Assembly: GCF_000970685.1 (NCBI RefSeq)
Contig: NZ_LAJB01000004.1
Coordinates: 51,425 to 115,424 of the forward strand
Direction: 5' to 3'
DNA from: Domibacillus indicus
Lineage (GTDB): Bacteria; Bacillota; Bacilli; Bacillales; Domibacillaceae
DNA length: 64,000 bases
In this document: piece by piece, positions 54,172 to 64,000 of the stretch
Numbering within the stretch: position 1 is the first letter of the stretch
Layout: each line of letters begins with the position of its first letter
Notes under the pieces: model-generated
The model's input: only the letters and a program-made list of their open reading frames with translations
Database searches by the model: none
Told to the model about the DNA's origin: nothing
Position numbers and translations under genes: made by a program

Positions 54172-54216
54172 AAATATGTTAGATACATAAGAAAAATCCT
54201 GAGGGGGAACTGCAGA

Positions 54217-55761
54217 ATGAATTTGGAAACACTTCAGCAAAGCATGTATACGTTGATCGTTGAAACATCGACCAATCTTCCGAAAGACGTCCGCCGTGCC
54301 GTGAAAAAAGCAAAAGAGCGGGAAAATGCCGGAACACGGGCCGCGATGAGCCTTGACACGATCACCACTAACATTAAAATGGCGGATGATAATATTTCGC
54401 CGATCTGCCAGGATACAGGGATGCCGACTTTTAAAATTAAAACACCGGTTGGCGCAAACCAAATACATATTCAAAAAGCAATTTATGCGGCTATTGAGCA
54501 GGCAACAAAAGACGGAAAGCTCCGCCCGAATTCCGTTGACTCGCTTGATGGCTCAAACAGCGGCAATAATCTTGGGCCCGGCACACCGGTCATTAAATTT
54601 GAACAATGGGAAGAAGACTATATCGATGCGCGCCTTATTTTAAAAGGAGGCGGCTGTGAAAATAAAAATATTCAATACAGCCTTCCCTGTGAGCTGGAAG
54701 GAATCGGGAAAGCCGGCCGCGACCTGGACGGCATCCGCAAGTGCATTATGCACTCGGTTTATCAGGCACAGGGGCAGGGCTGTTCTGCCGGATTTATCGG
54801 TGTCGGCATTGGCGGCGACCGTTCGTCTGGATATGATCTGGCAAAAGCACAATTGTTCCGTGCAGTTGATGATGTAAATGAAAATGAAGAACTGCGCAAG
54901 CTGGAAGAGTATGTTCTGGAGCATGCAAATGAGCTTGGTATCGGAACAATGGGTTTTGGCGGTGAAACGACGCTGCTTGGCTGTAAAATCGGTGTGATGA
55001 ACCGCCTGCCGGCCAGTTTCTTTGTATCAGTTGCGTATAACTGCTGGGCGTACCGCCGCTTAGGTGTGGCGGTTGATGCGGAAACAGGCGGGATTAAAAG
55101 CTGGTTTTACCAGGACGGGGATAAAGTTTCTCTTGAAACAGACCAGCAGCAGGAGCAGGAAGTAAAAGCAGAAAGCCGGGTTGTAACACTTCAGGCACCG
55201 ATTACCGAAGAACAAATTCGCGAGCTTAAAGTTGGAGATGTCGTACAAATTAACGGTATGATGTACACCGGCCGTGATGCGATTCACAAGCATTTGAGCA
55301 CAGCCGACAGCGCACCAGTTGACCTGAACGGGCAAGTCATTTACCATTGCGGCCCGGTTATGCTGAAAGATGAACAGGGGCAGTGGCATGTGAAAGCAGC
55401 AGGCCCGACTACGTCCATTCGTGAGGAGCCTTATCAGGGAGACATTATGAAACGGTTTGGCATTCGCGCGGTCATCGGCAAAGGCGGCATGGGGCCAAAA
55501 ACATTGCAGGCACTTGGTGAGCATGGCGGTGTTTATTTAAATGCGATCGGCGGGGCGGCACAATACTATGCGGATTGCATCAAAGGTGTAGAAGGTGTTG
55601 ATTTAATGCAGTTTGGTATTCCGGAAGCAATGTGGCATTTGCGTGTAGAAGGCTTTACAGCCGTTGTAACAATGGATTCACACGGAAACAGCCTTCATGA
55701 AGAAGTGGATAAGTCCTCACTTGAAAAATTAGCAAAGTTTAAAGAACCTGTTTTTGCTTAA
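54217..55761 (+). CDS. fumA: Class I (iron-sulfur) fumarate hydratase
   Basis: A 514-residue single-chain class I fumarase with an oxygen-sensitive 4Fe-4S cluster, converting fumarate to malate. The N-terminal catalytic domain has SPICQDTGMPTFKI, KGGGCENKNIQY and GETTLLGCKIG, which carry the cluster cysteines. The C-terminal swivel domain has LKVGDVVQINGMMYTGRDAIHK and TTSIREEPYQGDIMKRFGI. B. subtilis has only the class II enzyme, so this is a difference. The ATG at 54217 follows GAGGGGGAAC. Confidence 0.92.
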   Translation: MNLETLQQSMYTLIVETSTNLPKDVRRAVKKAKERENAGTRAAMSLDTITTNIKMADDNISPICQDTGMPTFKIKTPVGANQIHIQKAIYAAIEQATKDGKLRPNSVDSLDGSNSGNNLGPGTPVIKFEQWEEDYIDARLILKGGGCENKNIQYSLPCELEGIGKAGRDLDGIRKCIMHSVYQAQGQGCSAGFIGVGIGGDRSSGYDLAKAQLFRAVDDVNENEELRKLEEYVLEHANELGIGTMGFGGETTLLGCKIGVMNRLPASFFVSVAYNCWAYRRLGVAVDAETGGIKSWFYQDGDKVSLETDQQQEQEVKAESRVVTLQAPITEEQIRELKVGDVVQINGMMYTGRDAIHKHLSTADSAPVDLNGQVIYHCGPVMLKDEQGQWHVKAAGPTTSIREEPYQGDIMKRFGIRAVIGKGGMGPKTLQALGEHGGVYLNAIGGAAQYYADCIKGVEGVDLMQFGIPEAMWHLRVEGFTAVVTMDSHGNSLHEEVDKSSLEKLAKFKEPVFA

Positions 55762-55763
55762 TC

Positions 55764-55792
55764 AAAAGCCCGGCGGCCCTGCCGGGTTTTTT
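55764..55792 (+). terminator. Terminator of fumA
   Basis: Stem CCCGGC/GCCGGG with six T. Confidence 0.85.
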
Positions 55793-55916
55793 CATTGCCT
55801 GGCCGGGAAGCAGAGAAAAAACGGCCAATTAGGGGCGGTAATCTATTTCTCCGCCCCTGGCATTGAATGTACCGCCCCAAATGAAGAAATATCGCCCTAA
55901 ATAAGAAAAACGGTCC
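55793..55916. repeat. Short degenerate CCGCCC repeats
   Basis: Between two terminators. Repeating units are spaced about 20-25 nt: ACGGCCAATTAGGGGCGGT, CTCCGCCCC, TACCGCCCCAAATGAAGAAA, TATCGCCCTAAATAAGAAAA and ACGGTCC. The unit is GC-core plus AT spacer, in both orientations. No gene was seen. Confidence 0.5.
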
Positions 55917-55963
55917 AAAACCCGGCAGGCGCCTGGCCTGATTTCGCCTGCCGGGTTTTTTTT
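55917..55963 (+). terminator. Second terminator-like hairpin upstream of pdaA
   Basis: A 15-bp stem AAAACCCGGCAGGCG/CGCCTGCCGGGTTTT with T-run. It has no gene of its own before it. Confidence 0.8.
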
Positions 55964-56034
55964 ACCTTGAAATATGTTTCCACGGATGAAGGGTCTTTAT
56001 GCAGCGCATCTTAAGCGTAAAAGGTGGTGCTGAA

Positions 56035-56787
56035 ATGAAACAGTTTATTTTATTTGTTGTTTTTCTTTTTATGCTGCCGGTTATTGCGGTCTCATCGGAA
56101 GCCGTTCATTGGGGATTTCAAAAAGGAACAGATGGACGCCAGGCGGAAGCCGGCGAACAGCTTGATCAAATGCTGGAGAAATACGATTCATTTTATAAAG
56201 GCAGCCCGAAGAAAAAAGTGCTGTATTTAACATTTGATAACGGCTATGAAAATGGCCACACGAAAACAATTCTGGATACCTTGAAAAAAGAAAAAGTTCC
56301 GGCTGCTTTTTTTGTCACCGGCCATTATGTGGAAAGTGCGCCTGAATTATTGAAGCGAATGGCTAAAGAGGGGCATATTATCGGCAATCATTCCTGGCAT
56401 CATTATGACTTAACAACAGTGCCGGGCAGTACAGTAATCGAGGAAATGAAGCTTGTTGAAAAAGAAGTCGCCAAAGTAACCGGCCAGAAAAAAACGAAAT
56501 ATATTCGTCCGCCGCGGGGTATTTTCTCGGAAAACGTATTAAAAACTGCACAAAAAGCAGGCTATACACACGTTATGTGGTCCCTTGCGTACGTAGACTG
56601 GTATGCGGACCAGCCAAAAGGAAAGCAGTATGCGTATGATGAAATTATGAAACAGATTCATCCAGGTGCTGTTATTATGCTCCACAGTGTTTCAAAGGAT
56701 AATGCTGAAGCGCTGCCGGATGTAATTCGTGACTTGAAGAAAAAAGGGTACACATTTAAATCCCTTGATCACCTTGCCGGCGCTTAA
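56035..56787 (+). CDS. pdaA: Polysaccharide deacetylase, PdaA type
   Basis: A 250-residue secreted or membrane-attached N-acetylmuramate deacetylase needed for muramic delta-lactam in spore cortex, hence for germination. It has a signal sequence of about 20 residues. The NodB domain shows VLYLTFDNGYENGHT (the TFDNG form typical of PdaA), GNHSWHHYDLT (zinc histidines) and RPPRGIFSE, then VIMLHSVSKDNAEALPDVI. The ATG at 56035 follows AAAAGGTGG. A sigmaG promoter is expected but was not clearly seen. Confidence 0.9.
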   Translation: MKQFILFVVFLFMLPVIAVSSEAVHWGFQKGTDGRQAEAGEQLDQMLEKYDSFYKGSPKKKVLYLTFDNGYENGHTKTILDTLKKEKVPAAFFVTGHYVESAPELLKRMAKEGHIIGNHSWHHYDLTTVPGSTVIEEMKLVEKEVAKVTGQKKTKYIRPPRGIFSENVLKTAQKAGYTHVMWSLAYVDWYADQPKGKQYAYDEIMKQIHPGAVIMLHSVSKDNAEALPDVIRDLKKKGYTFKSLDHLAGA

Positions 56788-56845
56788 CGCCGGCTTCTTT
56801 TGATTAAAAGGGTTGTATGATACAGTAAAGCATGAGGTGACTTGA

Positions 56846-58213
56846 ATGAAAAATGGAATAGAAATGAAACCGGGCCAGACGTTCCCGCTTACGATAAAAA
56901 GAATTGGCATTAATGGAGAGGGAGTCGGCTATTTCAAGCGAAAAGCGGTATTTGTACCGGGAGCTCTTCCAGGAGAGGAGATTACTGCAGAAGCGATAAA
57001 AGTAATGCCCAAATTTACAGAAGCTGCGATTAAAAAGCTGCGCAAGCCATCGCCAGACCGTGTGAAACCACCCTGCCCAATTTACCATGAATGCGGCGGA
57101 TGCCAGCTGCAGCATCTTTCCTACGAAGGCCAGCTGGCCGAAAAAAAGGGAGTAATTGTTCAGGCGCTTGAACGCTATACTTCTTTTAATGTCGAAAAGC
57201 TGCCCATTCACGATACGATCGGCATGGATGACCCATGGCGCTACCGGAATAAAGCCCAGTTCCAGACAGGAATTCGCAGAGGAAGAATGATCTCGGGACT
57301 CTACAGTTCGAATTCCAATGAGCTGGTCGACATTGAAGAATGCATTGTGCAGCACCATGCCGTGGATGAAACGATTCATCAGTGCAAAAAAATATTGAAC
57401 AAGCTGTCTATTCCGGTGTACAGCTCGAAAAATAAGCAGGGTGTGAAAACCATTGTGGTCCGGTATGGATTTGAAACAGGGGAAGTGCAGGCGGTTATTG
57501 TCACGGGCGATAAAAACTTCCCGAAAGCGGGCCAGTTTGCCGAGCAGCTGATGGCGCAAAAGCCGCAGGTGAAATCAGTCGTTCATAACGTGAATCCGGG
57601 AAATACACATCTGGTAATGGGAGACGTTTCTAAAACCATCGCCGGCAGTGACACGATCACGGAAAAACTAGGTGAGTTTGAATATGAGTTATCAGCTCGT
57701 GCTTTTTTTCAGCTGAATCCTGTTCAAACAAAAAAGCTGTACGATGAAGTAAAAAAAGCTGCGAATGTAAAGCCGACAGATAAAGTAGCGGATGCTTACT
57801 GCGGTTCGGGCACGATCGGTCTCTGGGTCGGCAGGCAGGCAGCGGAAGTGCGCGGCATGGATACCATTGCGGCTTCTATTAAAGATGCCCGTGCCAATGC
57901 AAAGAAATATGACGTCAACGCTGTCTACGAAGTGGGACCTGCCGAAAAATGGCTGCCTGCCTGGAAAGAAAAAGGATGGGTGCCCGATGTGCTTGTAACC
58001 GATCCGCCGCGCGCCGGGCTGGACCGGAAGCTTGTTCAAACGATAAAGCAGATTAAACCGGCTACTTTTGTTTATGTTTCCTGCAACCCATCCACACTGG
58101 CAAAGGATTTAATGGAGCTTGCCTCTGTTTATAAAATCGAAAGCATTCAGCCAGTGGATATGTTTCCGCAGACAGCGCAGGTAGAGGCGGTAGTCACGTT
58201 AAAGAAAAAATAA
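56846..58213 (+). CDS. 23S rRNA (uracil-5-)-methyltransferase, RlmCD/YfjO type
   Basis: A 455-residue RumA/TrmA-type enzyme. It has an N-terminal TRAM domain (LTIKRIGINGEGVGYFKRKAVF), iron-sulfur cysteines in CPIYHECGGCQLQHL, AdoMet fold in KVADAYCGSGTIGLW, and the catalytic cysteine in FVYVSCNPSTLAKDL. It methylates uridines in 23S rRNA; in bacilli there are paralogues (YefA/RlmCD and YfjO). Position after pdaA (yfjS) suggests the YfjO form. GAGGTGAC precedes the ATG. Confidence 0.88.
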   Translation: MKNGIEMKPGQTFPLTIKRIGINGEGVGYFKRKAVFVPGALPGEEITAEAIKVMPKFTEAAIKKLRKPSPDRVKPPCPIYHECGGCQLQHLSYEGQLAEKKGVIVQALERYTSFNVEKLPIHDTIGMDDPWRYRNKAQFQTGIRRGRMISGLYSSNSNELVDIEECIVQHHAVDETIHQCKKILNKLSIPVYSSKNKQGVKTIVVRYGFETGEVQAVIVTGDKNFPKAGQFAEQLMAQKPQVKSVVHNVNPGNTHLVMGDVSKTIAGSDTITEKLGEFEYELSARAFFQLNPVQTKKLYDEVKKAANVKPTDKVADAYCGSGTIGLWVGRQAAEVRGMDTIAASIKDARANAKKYDVNAVYEVGPAEKWLPAWKEKGWVPDVLVTDPPRAGLDRKLVQTIKQIKPATFVYVSCNPSTLAKDLMELASVYKIESIQPVDMFPQTAQVEAVVTLKKK

Positions 58214-58224
58214 TGGAACAATAG

Positions 58225-58261
58225 AAAGCTGCGCTGAACATATTTTGTTTACGCAGCTTTT
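58225..58261. terminator. Bidirectional terminator between the methyltransferase and yfhF
   Basis: Stem AAAGCTGCG/CGCAGCTTT. Confidence 0.75.
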
Positions 58262-58264
58262 ACG

Positions 58265-59173
58265 TTAGCTTGAATATAAATCAGCAAGTGCCCCGCGGAT
58301 AAGAGGGAATTCAAATTGAAACCCGGCTTTCATTAGCCTGTCCGGCAGCACTTTTTGTCCGTCTAACACAACCGTGCTCATTTCGCCAAGAGCAAGCTTT
58401 AAGGCAGGCTCAGGAACAAACAGCCAGTGAGGGCGGCCGAGCACTTTTGCAAGAGTTTTGCCAAGATCGTTCATTCGCACGGGATTTGGCGCAGTAACAT
58501 TAAGAGGACCTTCTATTGTTTCATTTTCAGCTGCAAACCGTAACGCCCGTGCTGTATCTTTTACATGAATCCAGGACATCCACTGGCGGCCGGTGCCGAG
58601 TTTGCCGCCCGCTCCCAATTTATACGGCACAGCCATGCGAGGAAGCGCCCCATCCTCCGTTCCTAAAATAACACCAAACCGGGCGAGGACGGTTCTTATG
58701 CCGGCTTTGTCTGCTTCAATGGCTTCCTGCTCCCAGATGTTGACGACACGGCTTAAAAAGCCAGTGCCGGCTGTACGTGTAGACTCTGTAAAGACTTCCA
58801 TTTCCGAAACAGGATAAATACCGATAGCGCTTGCGTTTACAAACACTTTTGGCTTCTGTTCAAGTGCATTCATGATCCGAACGATTTCACGAGTGGCGGT
58901 AATGCGGCTGTCTAGTATACGTTTTTTTCGTTCTGTGGTCCATCGTCCGCTGTTGATCGATTCGCCGGCTAAATTAAAGAAAAGATCTGTTCCGCTTAAT
59001 TCTTTTTCCGGTTGTGCGCCAGATGAAAGCCATTTCACATAGTGAAGATGTTCTTCTTCTTTCTTATTTTCCGTGTTTCGCGTTAAAATAATAACATCGT
59101 ATCCATGGCGGATAAGTTCAGCTGCCAGTTCTTTGCCGATAAAGCCAGTGCCGCCTGTAATTGCAGCTTTCAT
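58265..59173 (-). CDS. yfhF: NAD-dependent epimerase, TIGR01777 family (YfhF)
   Basis: A 302-residue extended SDR protein with AITGGTGFIGKELAAELIRHGYDVIILTRN at the start and NLAGESINSGRWTTERKKRIL as in TIGR01777 (SulA-like epimerase) proteins. The C-terminal DUF1731 part reads LGEMSTVVLDGQKVLPDRLMKAGFQFEFP. Its substrate is unknown. It is divergent from recX, as in B. subtilis. GGAGG precedes the ATG. Confidence 0.9.
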   Translation of the reverse strand: MKAAITGGTGFIGKELAAELIRHGYDVIILTRNTENKKEEEHLHYVKWLSSGAQPEKELSGTDLFFNLAGESINSGRWTTERKKRILDSRITATREIVRIMNALEQKPKVFVNASAIGIYPVSEMEVFTESTRTAGTGFLSRVVNIWEQEAIEADKAGIRTVLARFGVILGTEDGALPRMAVPYKLGAGGKLGTGRQWMSWIHVKDTARALRFAAENETIEGPLNVTAPNPVRMNDLGKTLAKVLGRPHWLFVPEPALKLALGEMSTVVLDGQKVLPDRLMKAGFQFEFPLIRGALADLYSS

Positions 59174-59262
59174 AATGAAAACCTCCTGACTTTTTAATAT
59201 ATTATTATTTTACCTGTTTGAATCATAAAAAAACTATTCGGATGTGCAAAGGAGGCTGAGTT

Positions 59263-60075
59263 GTGGGTATTATTACCAAAATAGCGATGCAGCAAAAACG
59301 AGTGGACCGCTATAATATAGAAATTGACGGGAATTACGCATTCAGTGTGGATGAAGCCATCTTGATTGAATTTGATTTAAAAAAAGGAAAGCCTGTGACA
59401 GAAGCAGAAATCACCGAAATTAAAATTCGTGATGGTGTACAGCGCGGGATCAATACGGCTGTCAACTTTTTATCCCTCCGCATGCGTTCAAAAAAAGAAG
59501 TGCTTGACTATTTAAGAAAAAAAGAAATCGATCCGGGCTCCTGGGAGGAAATTATGAGCCGGCTGGAATCGATGGGCTATTTAAATGATGAGCAGTTTGC
59601 GGATGCTTATATTAAAACACAGATTCAGACGACAGAAAAAGGCCCGGCTGTTATTTTGCGTGAACTAAAGGAAAAAGGCGTTGAAGACCATATCGCTTTT
59701 TCACTTATTGAACAGTTTACAGAAGAAGAACAGGCTGCAAAGGCAGCATCTTTATTTCACAAGCAGCGAAAAAAATACAAGCACGATTCCGCTTTTTTAC
59801 AGAAGAAAAAAGCAGAGCAGCATGTAATGGCAAAAGGATATTCAGCAGATATTTTAAAAAAAGCATCAACAGAGCAGGAACTGGATGAAGAAGCAGAAAT
59901 GGATGCGCTTATGCATCAGACGGCAAAAGCACATCGCCGCTATCGCTCACTCGAAGAGCGGGAATACCGCCAGAAAATGAAGATGGCTCTTTACCGAAAA
60001 GGCTTTGATTTATCGGATATTGACCGGGCGATTGACTCTTTGCTAGAAGAAGAATACGAGGGGAAGAATAAATGA
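59263..60075 (+). CDS. recX: Recombination regulator RecX
   Basis: A 270-residue RecX, which binds RecA filaments and modulates them. The repeated three-helix modules are visible: SLRMRSKKEVLDYLRKKEIDPGSWEEIMSRLESMGYLNDEQFADAYI and a second near EEREYRQKMKMALYRKGFDLSDIDRAI. The start is GTG after AAAGGAGG. It overlaps yfhH by 4 bp. Confidence 0.92.
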   Translation: MGIITKIAMQQKRVDRYNIEIDGNYAFSVDEAILIEFDLKKGKPVTEAEITEIKIRDGVQRGINTAVNFLSLRMRSKKEVLDYLRKKEIDPGSWEEIMSRLESMGYLNDEQFADAYIKTQIQTTEKGPAVILRELKEKGVEDHIAFSLIEQFTEEEQAAKAASLFHKQRKKYKHDSAFLQKKKAEQHVMAKGYSADILKKASTEQELDEEAEMDALMHQTAKAHRRYRSLEEREYRQKMKMALYRKGFDLSDIDRAIDSLLEEEYEGKNK

Positions 60076-60398
60076 TGGAGCATGAAAAGCGATACAGTGA
60101 AATGAGCGAGACAGAATTAAAGGAGGAAATTGCACAGCTTCGGGAAAAAGCGCGTAAAGCAGAACAGCTTGGCATTATTAACGAGTTTGCTGTGTATGAA
60201 CGGCGCGTATCGATGGCGCAGGCGTATTTAATCAACCCGGATGATTTCAAGCCGGGCAGGCTGTATGAGTTAAAATCAGATCCAGGAAATTATTTTAAAA
60301 TAGAGTATTTGAACGGCGTCTTCGCCTGGGGATACAGATTAAATGGAGATGGAAAAGAAGAAGGGCTTCCAATTTCGCTATTAAACAAGGGAGTGTGA
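60072..60398 (+). CDS. yfhH: YfhH family protein (DUF1811)
   Basis: A 108-residue protein with an N-terminal coiled coil (SEMSETELKEEIAQLREKARKAEQLG) and a small C-terminal beta domain (FKPGRLYELKSDPGNYFKIEYLNGVFAWGYRLNG). It is the DUF1811/YfhH family, of unknown function. Its start overlaps the recX stop (ATGA), as in an operon. Confidence 0.88.
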   Translation: MMEHEKRYSEMSETELKEEIAQLREKARKAEQLGIINEFAVYERRVSMAQAYLINPDDFKPGRLYELKSDPGNYFKIEYLNGVFAWGYRLNGDGKEEGLPISLLNKGV

Positions 60399-60403
60399 TA
60401 AAC

Positions 60404-60673
60404 ATGGAAGAAGTATTTCAAAAATTAACAGAGCGGCTGCTTCAAAAAAACAGCCGCCTGTCAGTTGCCCGCGCGCGCACGTGGGTAGAGCTTTTATGGG
60501 AGGATTTTGAAACAACCTATGCAAAAGCAGGCCACGACTACAGGGGCAAAGAACTAACTGAAAAAATGGTCACCCAGCTGATCGAAAGCTATGGAAGCAA
60601 TCTGCATGAATTCGCGGCCCGCAATCCAAAGTATAAGCATTTGCTCGATGACTCAAATGATCTCACCCATTAA
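60404..60673 (+). CDS. yfhJ: YfhJ family protein (WVELL protein)
   Basis: An 89-residue protein with RARTWVELLWEDFETTYAKAG, the WVELL signature that names the family, function unknown. AGGGAGTGTG precedes the ATG at 60404. It is convergent with yfhP and overlaps it by 4 bp, with no terminator between. sspK, found here in B. subtilis, is absent. Confidence 0.87.
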   Translation: MEEVFQKLTERLLQKNSRLSVARARTWVELLWEDFETTYAKAGHDYRGKELTEKMVTQLIESYGSNLHEFAARNPKYKHLLDDSNDLTH

Positions 60674-61656
60674 TCTCCGGGCAGGAATGTTAATTTCTTA
60701 CGCAGCTTCTCTTCACTAAAAATCCAGCCGGTGTACGAGCCGATAATGTTATAGTTTAAATCCAGCTGTACCACCGCGACAAAAGGATAATAATTTTTGC
60801 TGCGGTAACGAAGGTCAATGAATTTCACTTCGTAGCAGTCATTGTATTCGGCCATTTCCCATCGGTAAACAGGAGAAAAGTGAAGAAAGGCAGCCAGGTT
60901 TTTATCTTTTTTCGCCGCATTAAATAAAATTGTTTCCGGTACGGGCACCCGCTTGTATTTATCCAAAATTGTAACGGACCGGCGATAGCCTCTCGCTACA
61001 TAAAAATAGTCAGGAGATTTTACGGCAATACGCCATTGATTAAAACGGATGGTTGGTGCGATAATAATTTCTTCCGCATCCGGAATAAGCCGGCGGACGG
61101 ACTGGCGTATAGCTGCCTGCATTTGAAAGCGGAGCACGTAGTAAATAAACAATACAGCATAAACGGCAATAAAAGTAAATGCCGGGTCAAAGCCAGCAAG
61201 CCACCAGAGCAGAAGGCCAATAACGTGCATAACGAAAATAAACCAGTCGAACGTGTTAATAATGCCGAGTGCGACCCATCTTGATGAAAACGGGCGCAGG
61301 GCCTGCGTGCCATATGCGTTAAAAATATCAACAAACACATGGAAAAAAACAGCGATTTGCGACCAGAGCCAGAGATGGAGAACATTGGCATCCGGAAAAA
61401 TAAGAAACAGCGCTCCGGCAATAAGAAGAGGCCAGAGAATAACAGCTGGAATAGAGTGCGTAGCACCCCGGTGATTTCGGATATAAACCGCGTTGTTGCG
61501 GAGTTTTAAAATGGTATCAATATCTGGCGCCTGAGAGCCGATCAGGGCGGCCGCCATTACTGCATATTTTGTGGCGGGTTCTGCTGCAACAACAGGGTCA
61601 ATTGTTGCCAGGCCGCCAAGAGCAAAGCCCATGACAATGTGAGTGCCTGTATCCAA
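60670..61656 (-). CDS. yfhP: YfhP family metal-dependent hydrolase/membrane protein
   Basis: A 328-residue membrane protein. The N-terminal MDTGTHIVMGFALGGLATIDP, SQAPDIDTILKLRN and NHRGATHSIPAVI are the histidine/aspartate motifs of YdjM/LexA-binding inner membrane metal-dependent hydrolases. About four helices follow, with a soluble C-terminal domain. B. subtilis YfhP has been linked to biofilm/sporulation-related genes as a regulator (recalled, uncertain). GGAGG precedes the ATG, and it is divergent from mutY. Confidence 0.88.
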   Translation of the reverse strand: MDTGTHIVMGFALGGLATIDPVVAAEPATKYAVMAAALIGSQAPDIDTILKLRNNAVYIRNHRGATHSIPAVILWPLLIAGALFLIFPDANVLHLWLWSQIAVFFHVFVDIFNAYGTQALRPFSSRWVALGIINTFDWFIFVMHVIGLLLWWLAGFDPAFTFIAVYAVLFIYYVLRFQMQAAIRQSVRRLIPDAEEIIIAPTIRFNQWRIAVKSPDYFYVARGYRRSVTILDKYKRVPVPETILFNAAKKDKNLAAFLHFSPVYRWEMAEYNDCYEVKFIDLRYRSKNYYPFVAVVQLDLNYNIIGSYTGWIFSEEKLRKKLTFLPGD

Positions 61657-61748
61657 CGGACAGCCTCCTTTATGAAAAAATCTAACTTCTATTTGGTATT
61701 CCCGATTTTCAGTCTATTGTAACATGCAGAAAGCGGAGGAAAAATAAT

Positions 61749-63580
<1,832 letters not shown>

Positions 63581-63589
63581 GATTTTCCC

Positions 63590-63619
63590 GAATAACTTCA
63601 CCCCTTTCCGGTCAATATA
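63590..63619 (+). promoter_or_regulatory. Candidate sigmaG promoter of sspE
   Basis: GAATA (63590-63594), 18-nt spacer, CAATATA (63613-63619). This is close to the sigmaG pattern GAATA/CATNNTA, and forespore expression is expected. Confidence 0.5.
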
Positions 63620-63666
63620 ATCAGCGTGGAGAACAACGCCACAAAAAAAACGCAGGGGTGAAAAAA

Positions 63667-63978
63667 ATGACTAACAATCGCAATAAAACAACAACTGGTA
63701 CAGACCTCAACAAAGTACAAAAGCAAAACGCAGCATCTGCTCAAGGCCAGCAGTATCAAACAGAATTTGCTTCTGAAACAGATGCACAGCAGGTAAGACG
63801 CCAGAATGCTGCTTCTGCTTCTGCTCAAGCGCGCCGCAGCGCACGCGGTGGTATGTCTGCAAACTCATCCCAGCAGTATGCGGAAGAATTTGCGGCTGAA
63901 ACAGATGTTCAAGAAGTGAAAAAACAAAATGCACGCTCACAAGCAAAAGCGGGTAAAAATAGCTCAACAAACCAATAA
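63667..63978 (+). CDS. sspE: Gamma-type small acid-soluble spore protein
   Basis: A 103-residue gamma-type SASP, an amino-acid store in the spore that is degraded at germination by Gpr protease. It has two repeats with the pattern QQYQTEFASETDAQQVRRQNAASA and QQYAEEFAAETDVQEVKKQNARS, each holding a TEFASE/EEFAAE protease site. It is Gln/Asn/Ala rich. The ATG at 63667 follows AGGGGTG. Confidence 0.94.
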   Translation: MTNNRNKTTTGTDLNKVQKQNAASAQGQQYQTEFASETDAQQVRRQNAASASAQARRSARGGMSANSSQQYAEEFAAETDVQEVKKQNARSQAKAGKNSSTNQ

Positions 63979-63989
63979 GGTGGAAACAA

Positions 63990-64000
63990 ATGAAGCCCCG
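63990..64000 (+). CDS. Start of the next gene (cut by window edge)
   Basis: ATG at 63990, six bases after AAGGTGG, reading Met-Lys-Pro. Only three codons are visible. In B. subtilis sspE is followed by ygaB, but the identity cannot be judged here. Confidence 0.35.

Noticed and set aside
56804..57559. 251-codon frame opposite the rRNA methyltransferase gene
   Set aside because: Antisense shadow; composition reflects the codon pattern of the true gene.

Overview
The window is chromosomal DNA of an aerobic, motile, endospore-forming member of the Bacillaceae. Evidence for this is the gamma-type SASP gene, CotF-type coat proteins, PdaA, MreBH, a SdpR/SdpI pair, an S-box riboswitch, and blocks of gene order matching the yfk/yfj and yfh regions of Bacillus subtilis. 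A Domibacillus-like genus is possible, but I cannot fix it from sequence alone. No rRNA, tRNA, CRISPR array, complete insertion sequence or prophage was seen.

Layout. 1-8.2 kb: the end of an NRAMP-like transporter, yhdT-panF (pantothenate uptake), a DUF1206 membrane protein, lipoate ligase, an SH3/amidase_3 cell-wall hydrolase and a large catalase. 8.2-10.7 kb: two divergent pairs of CotF-like coat genes next to adhB, resembling the B. subtilis yraD-yraG/adhB cluster. 10.7-20.1 kb: carbonic anhydrase, a thioredoxin-like protein, QueF, SRPBCC protein, M50 peptidase, erythromycin-esterase family protein, cold-shock protein, a short FAD protein and a TetR/MMPL pair. 20.1-25.6 kb: metH and yitJ under a SAM riboswitch. 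25.7-31.9 kb: sdpRI, NO synthase, mreBH, an acyl-CoA thioesterase, argF with an ARG box, a hairpin array, and a CysL-like regulator. 32-42.3 kb: gltAD with divergent gltC, ampS, and nsrR with divergent hmp. 42.8-50.1 kb: an EAL protein, motAB, yfkM, a chemoreceptor, yfkK, a YtxH protein and yfkH. 50.2-58.2 kb: zosA, an OsmC protein, yfkE, an SE1561-type small protein, class I fumarase, pdaA and a 23S rRNA uridine methyltransferase. 58.3-64 kb: yfhF, recX, yfhH, yfhJ, yfhP, mutY, fabL and sspE.

Shared regulation can be read from the DNA. There are PerR-type boxes at the catalase and between zosA and the OsmC gene. SigmaB-type promoters precede yfkM, a YtxH gene and a DUF378 gene. An NsrR-type palindrome lies at hmp. 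Together with NO synthase in the same window, this gives NO production, sensing and detoxification.

The most unusual non-coding features are three. (1) A run of five hairpins ending in a terminator between argF and a LysR gene, with GGA in four of the five loops, which resembles a Csr/Rsm sponge RNA (inference). (2) Two loci, 45 kb apart, where a gene's terminator hairpin is exactly duplicated around a short element whose ends match between loci, which looks like a small mobile element that targets hairpins. (3) A 500-bp gene-free region made of decayed inverted repeats.
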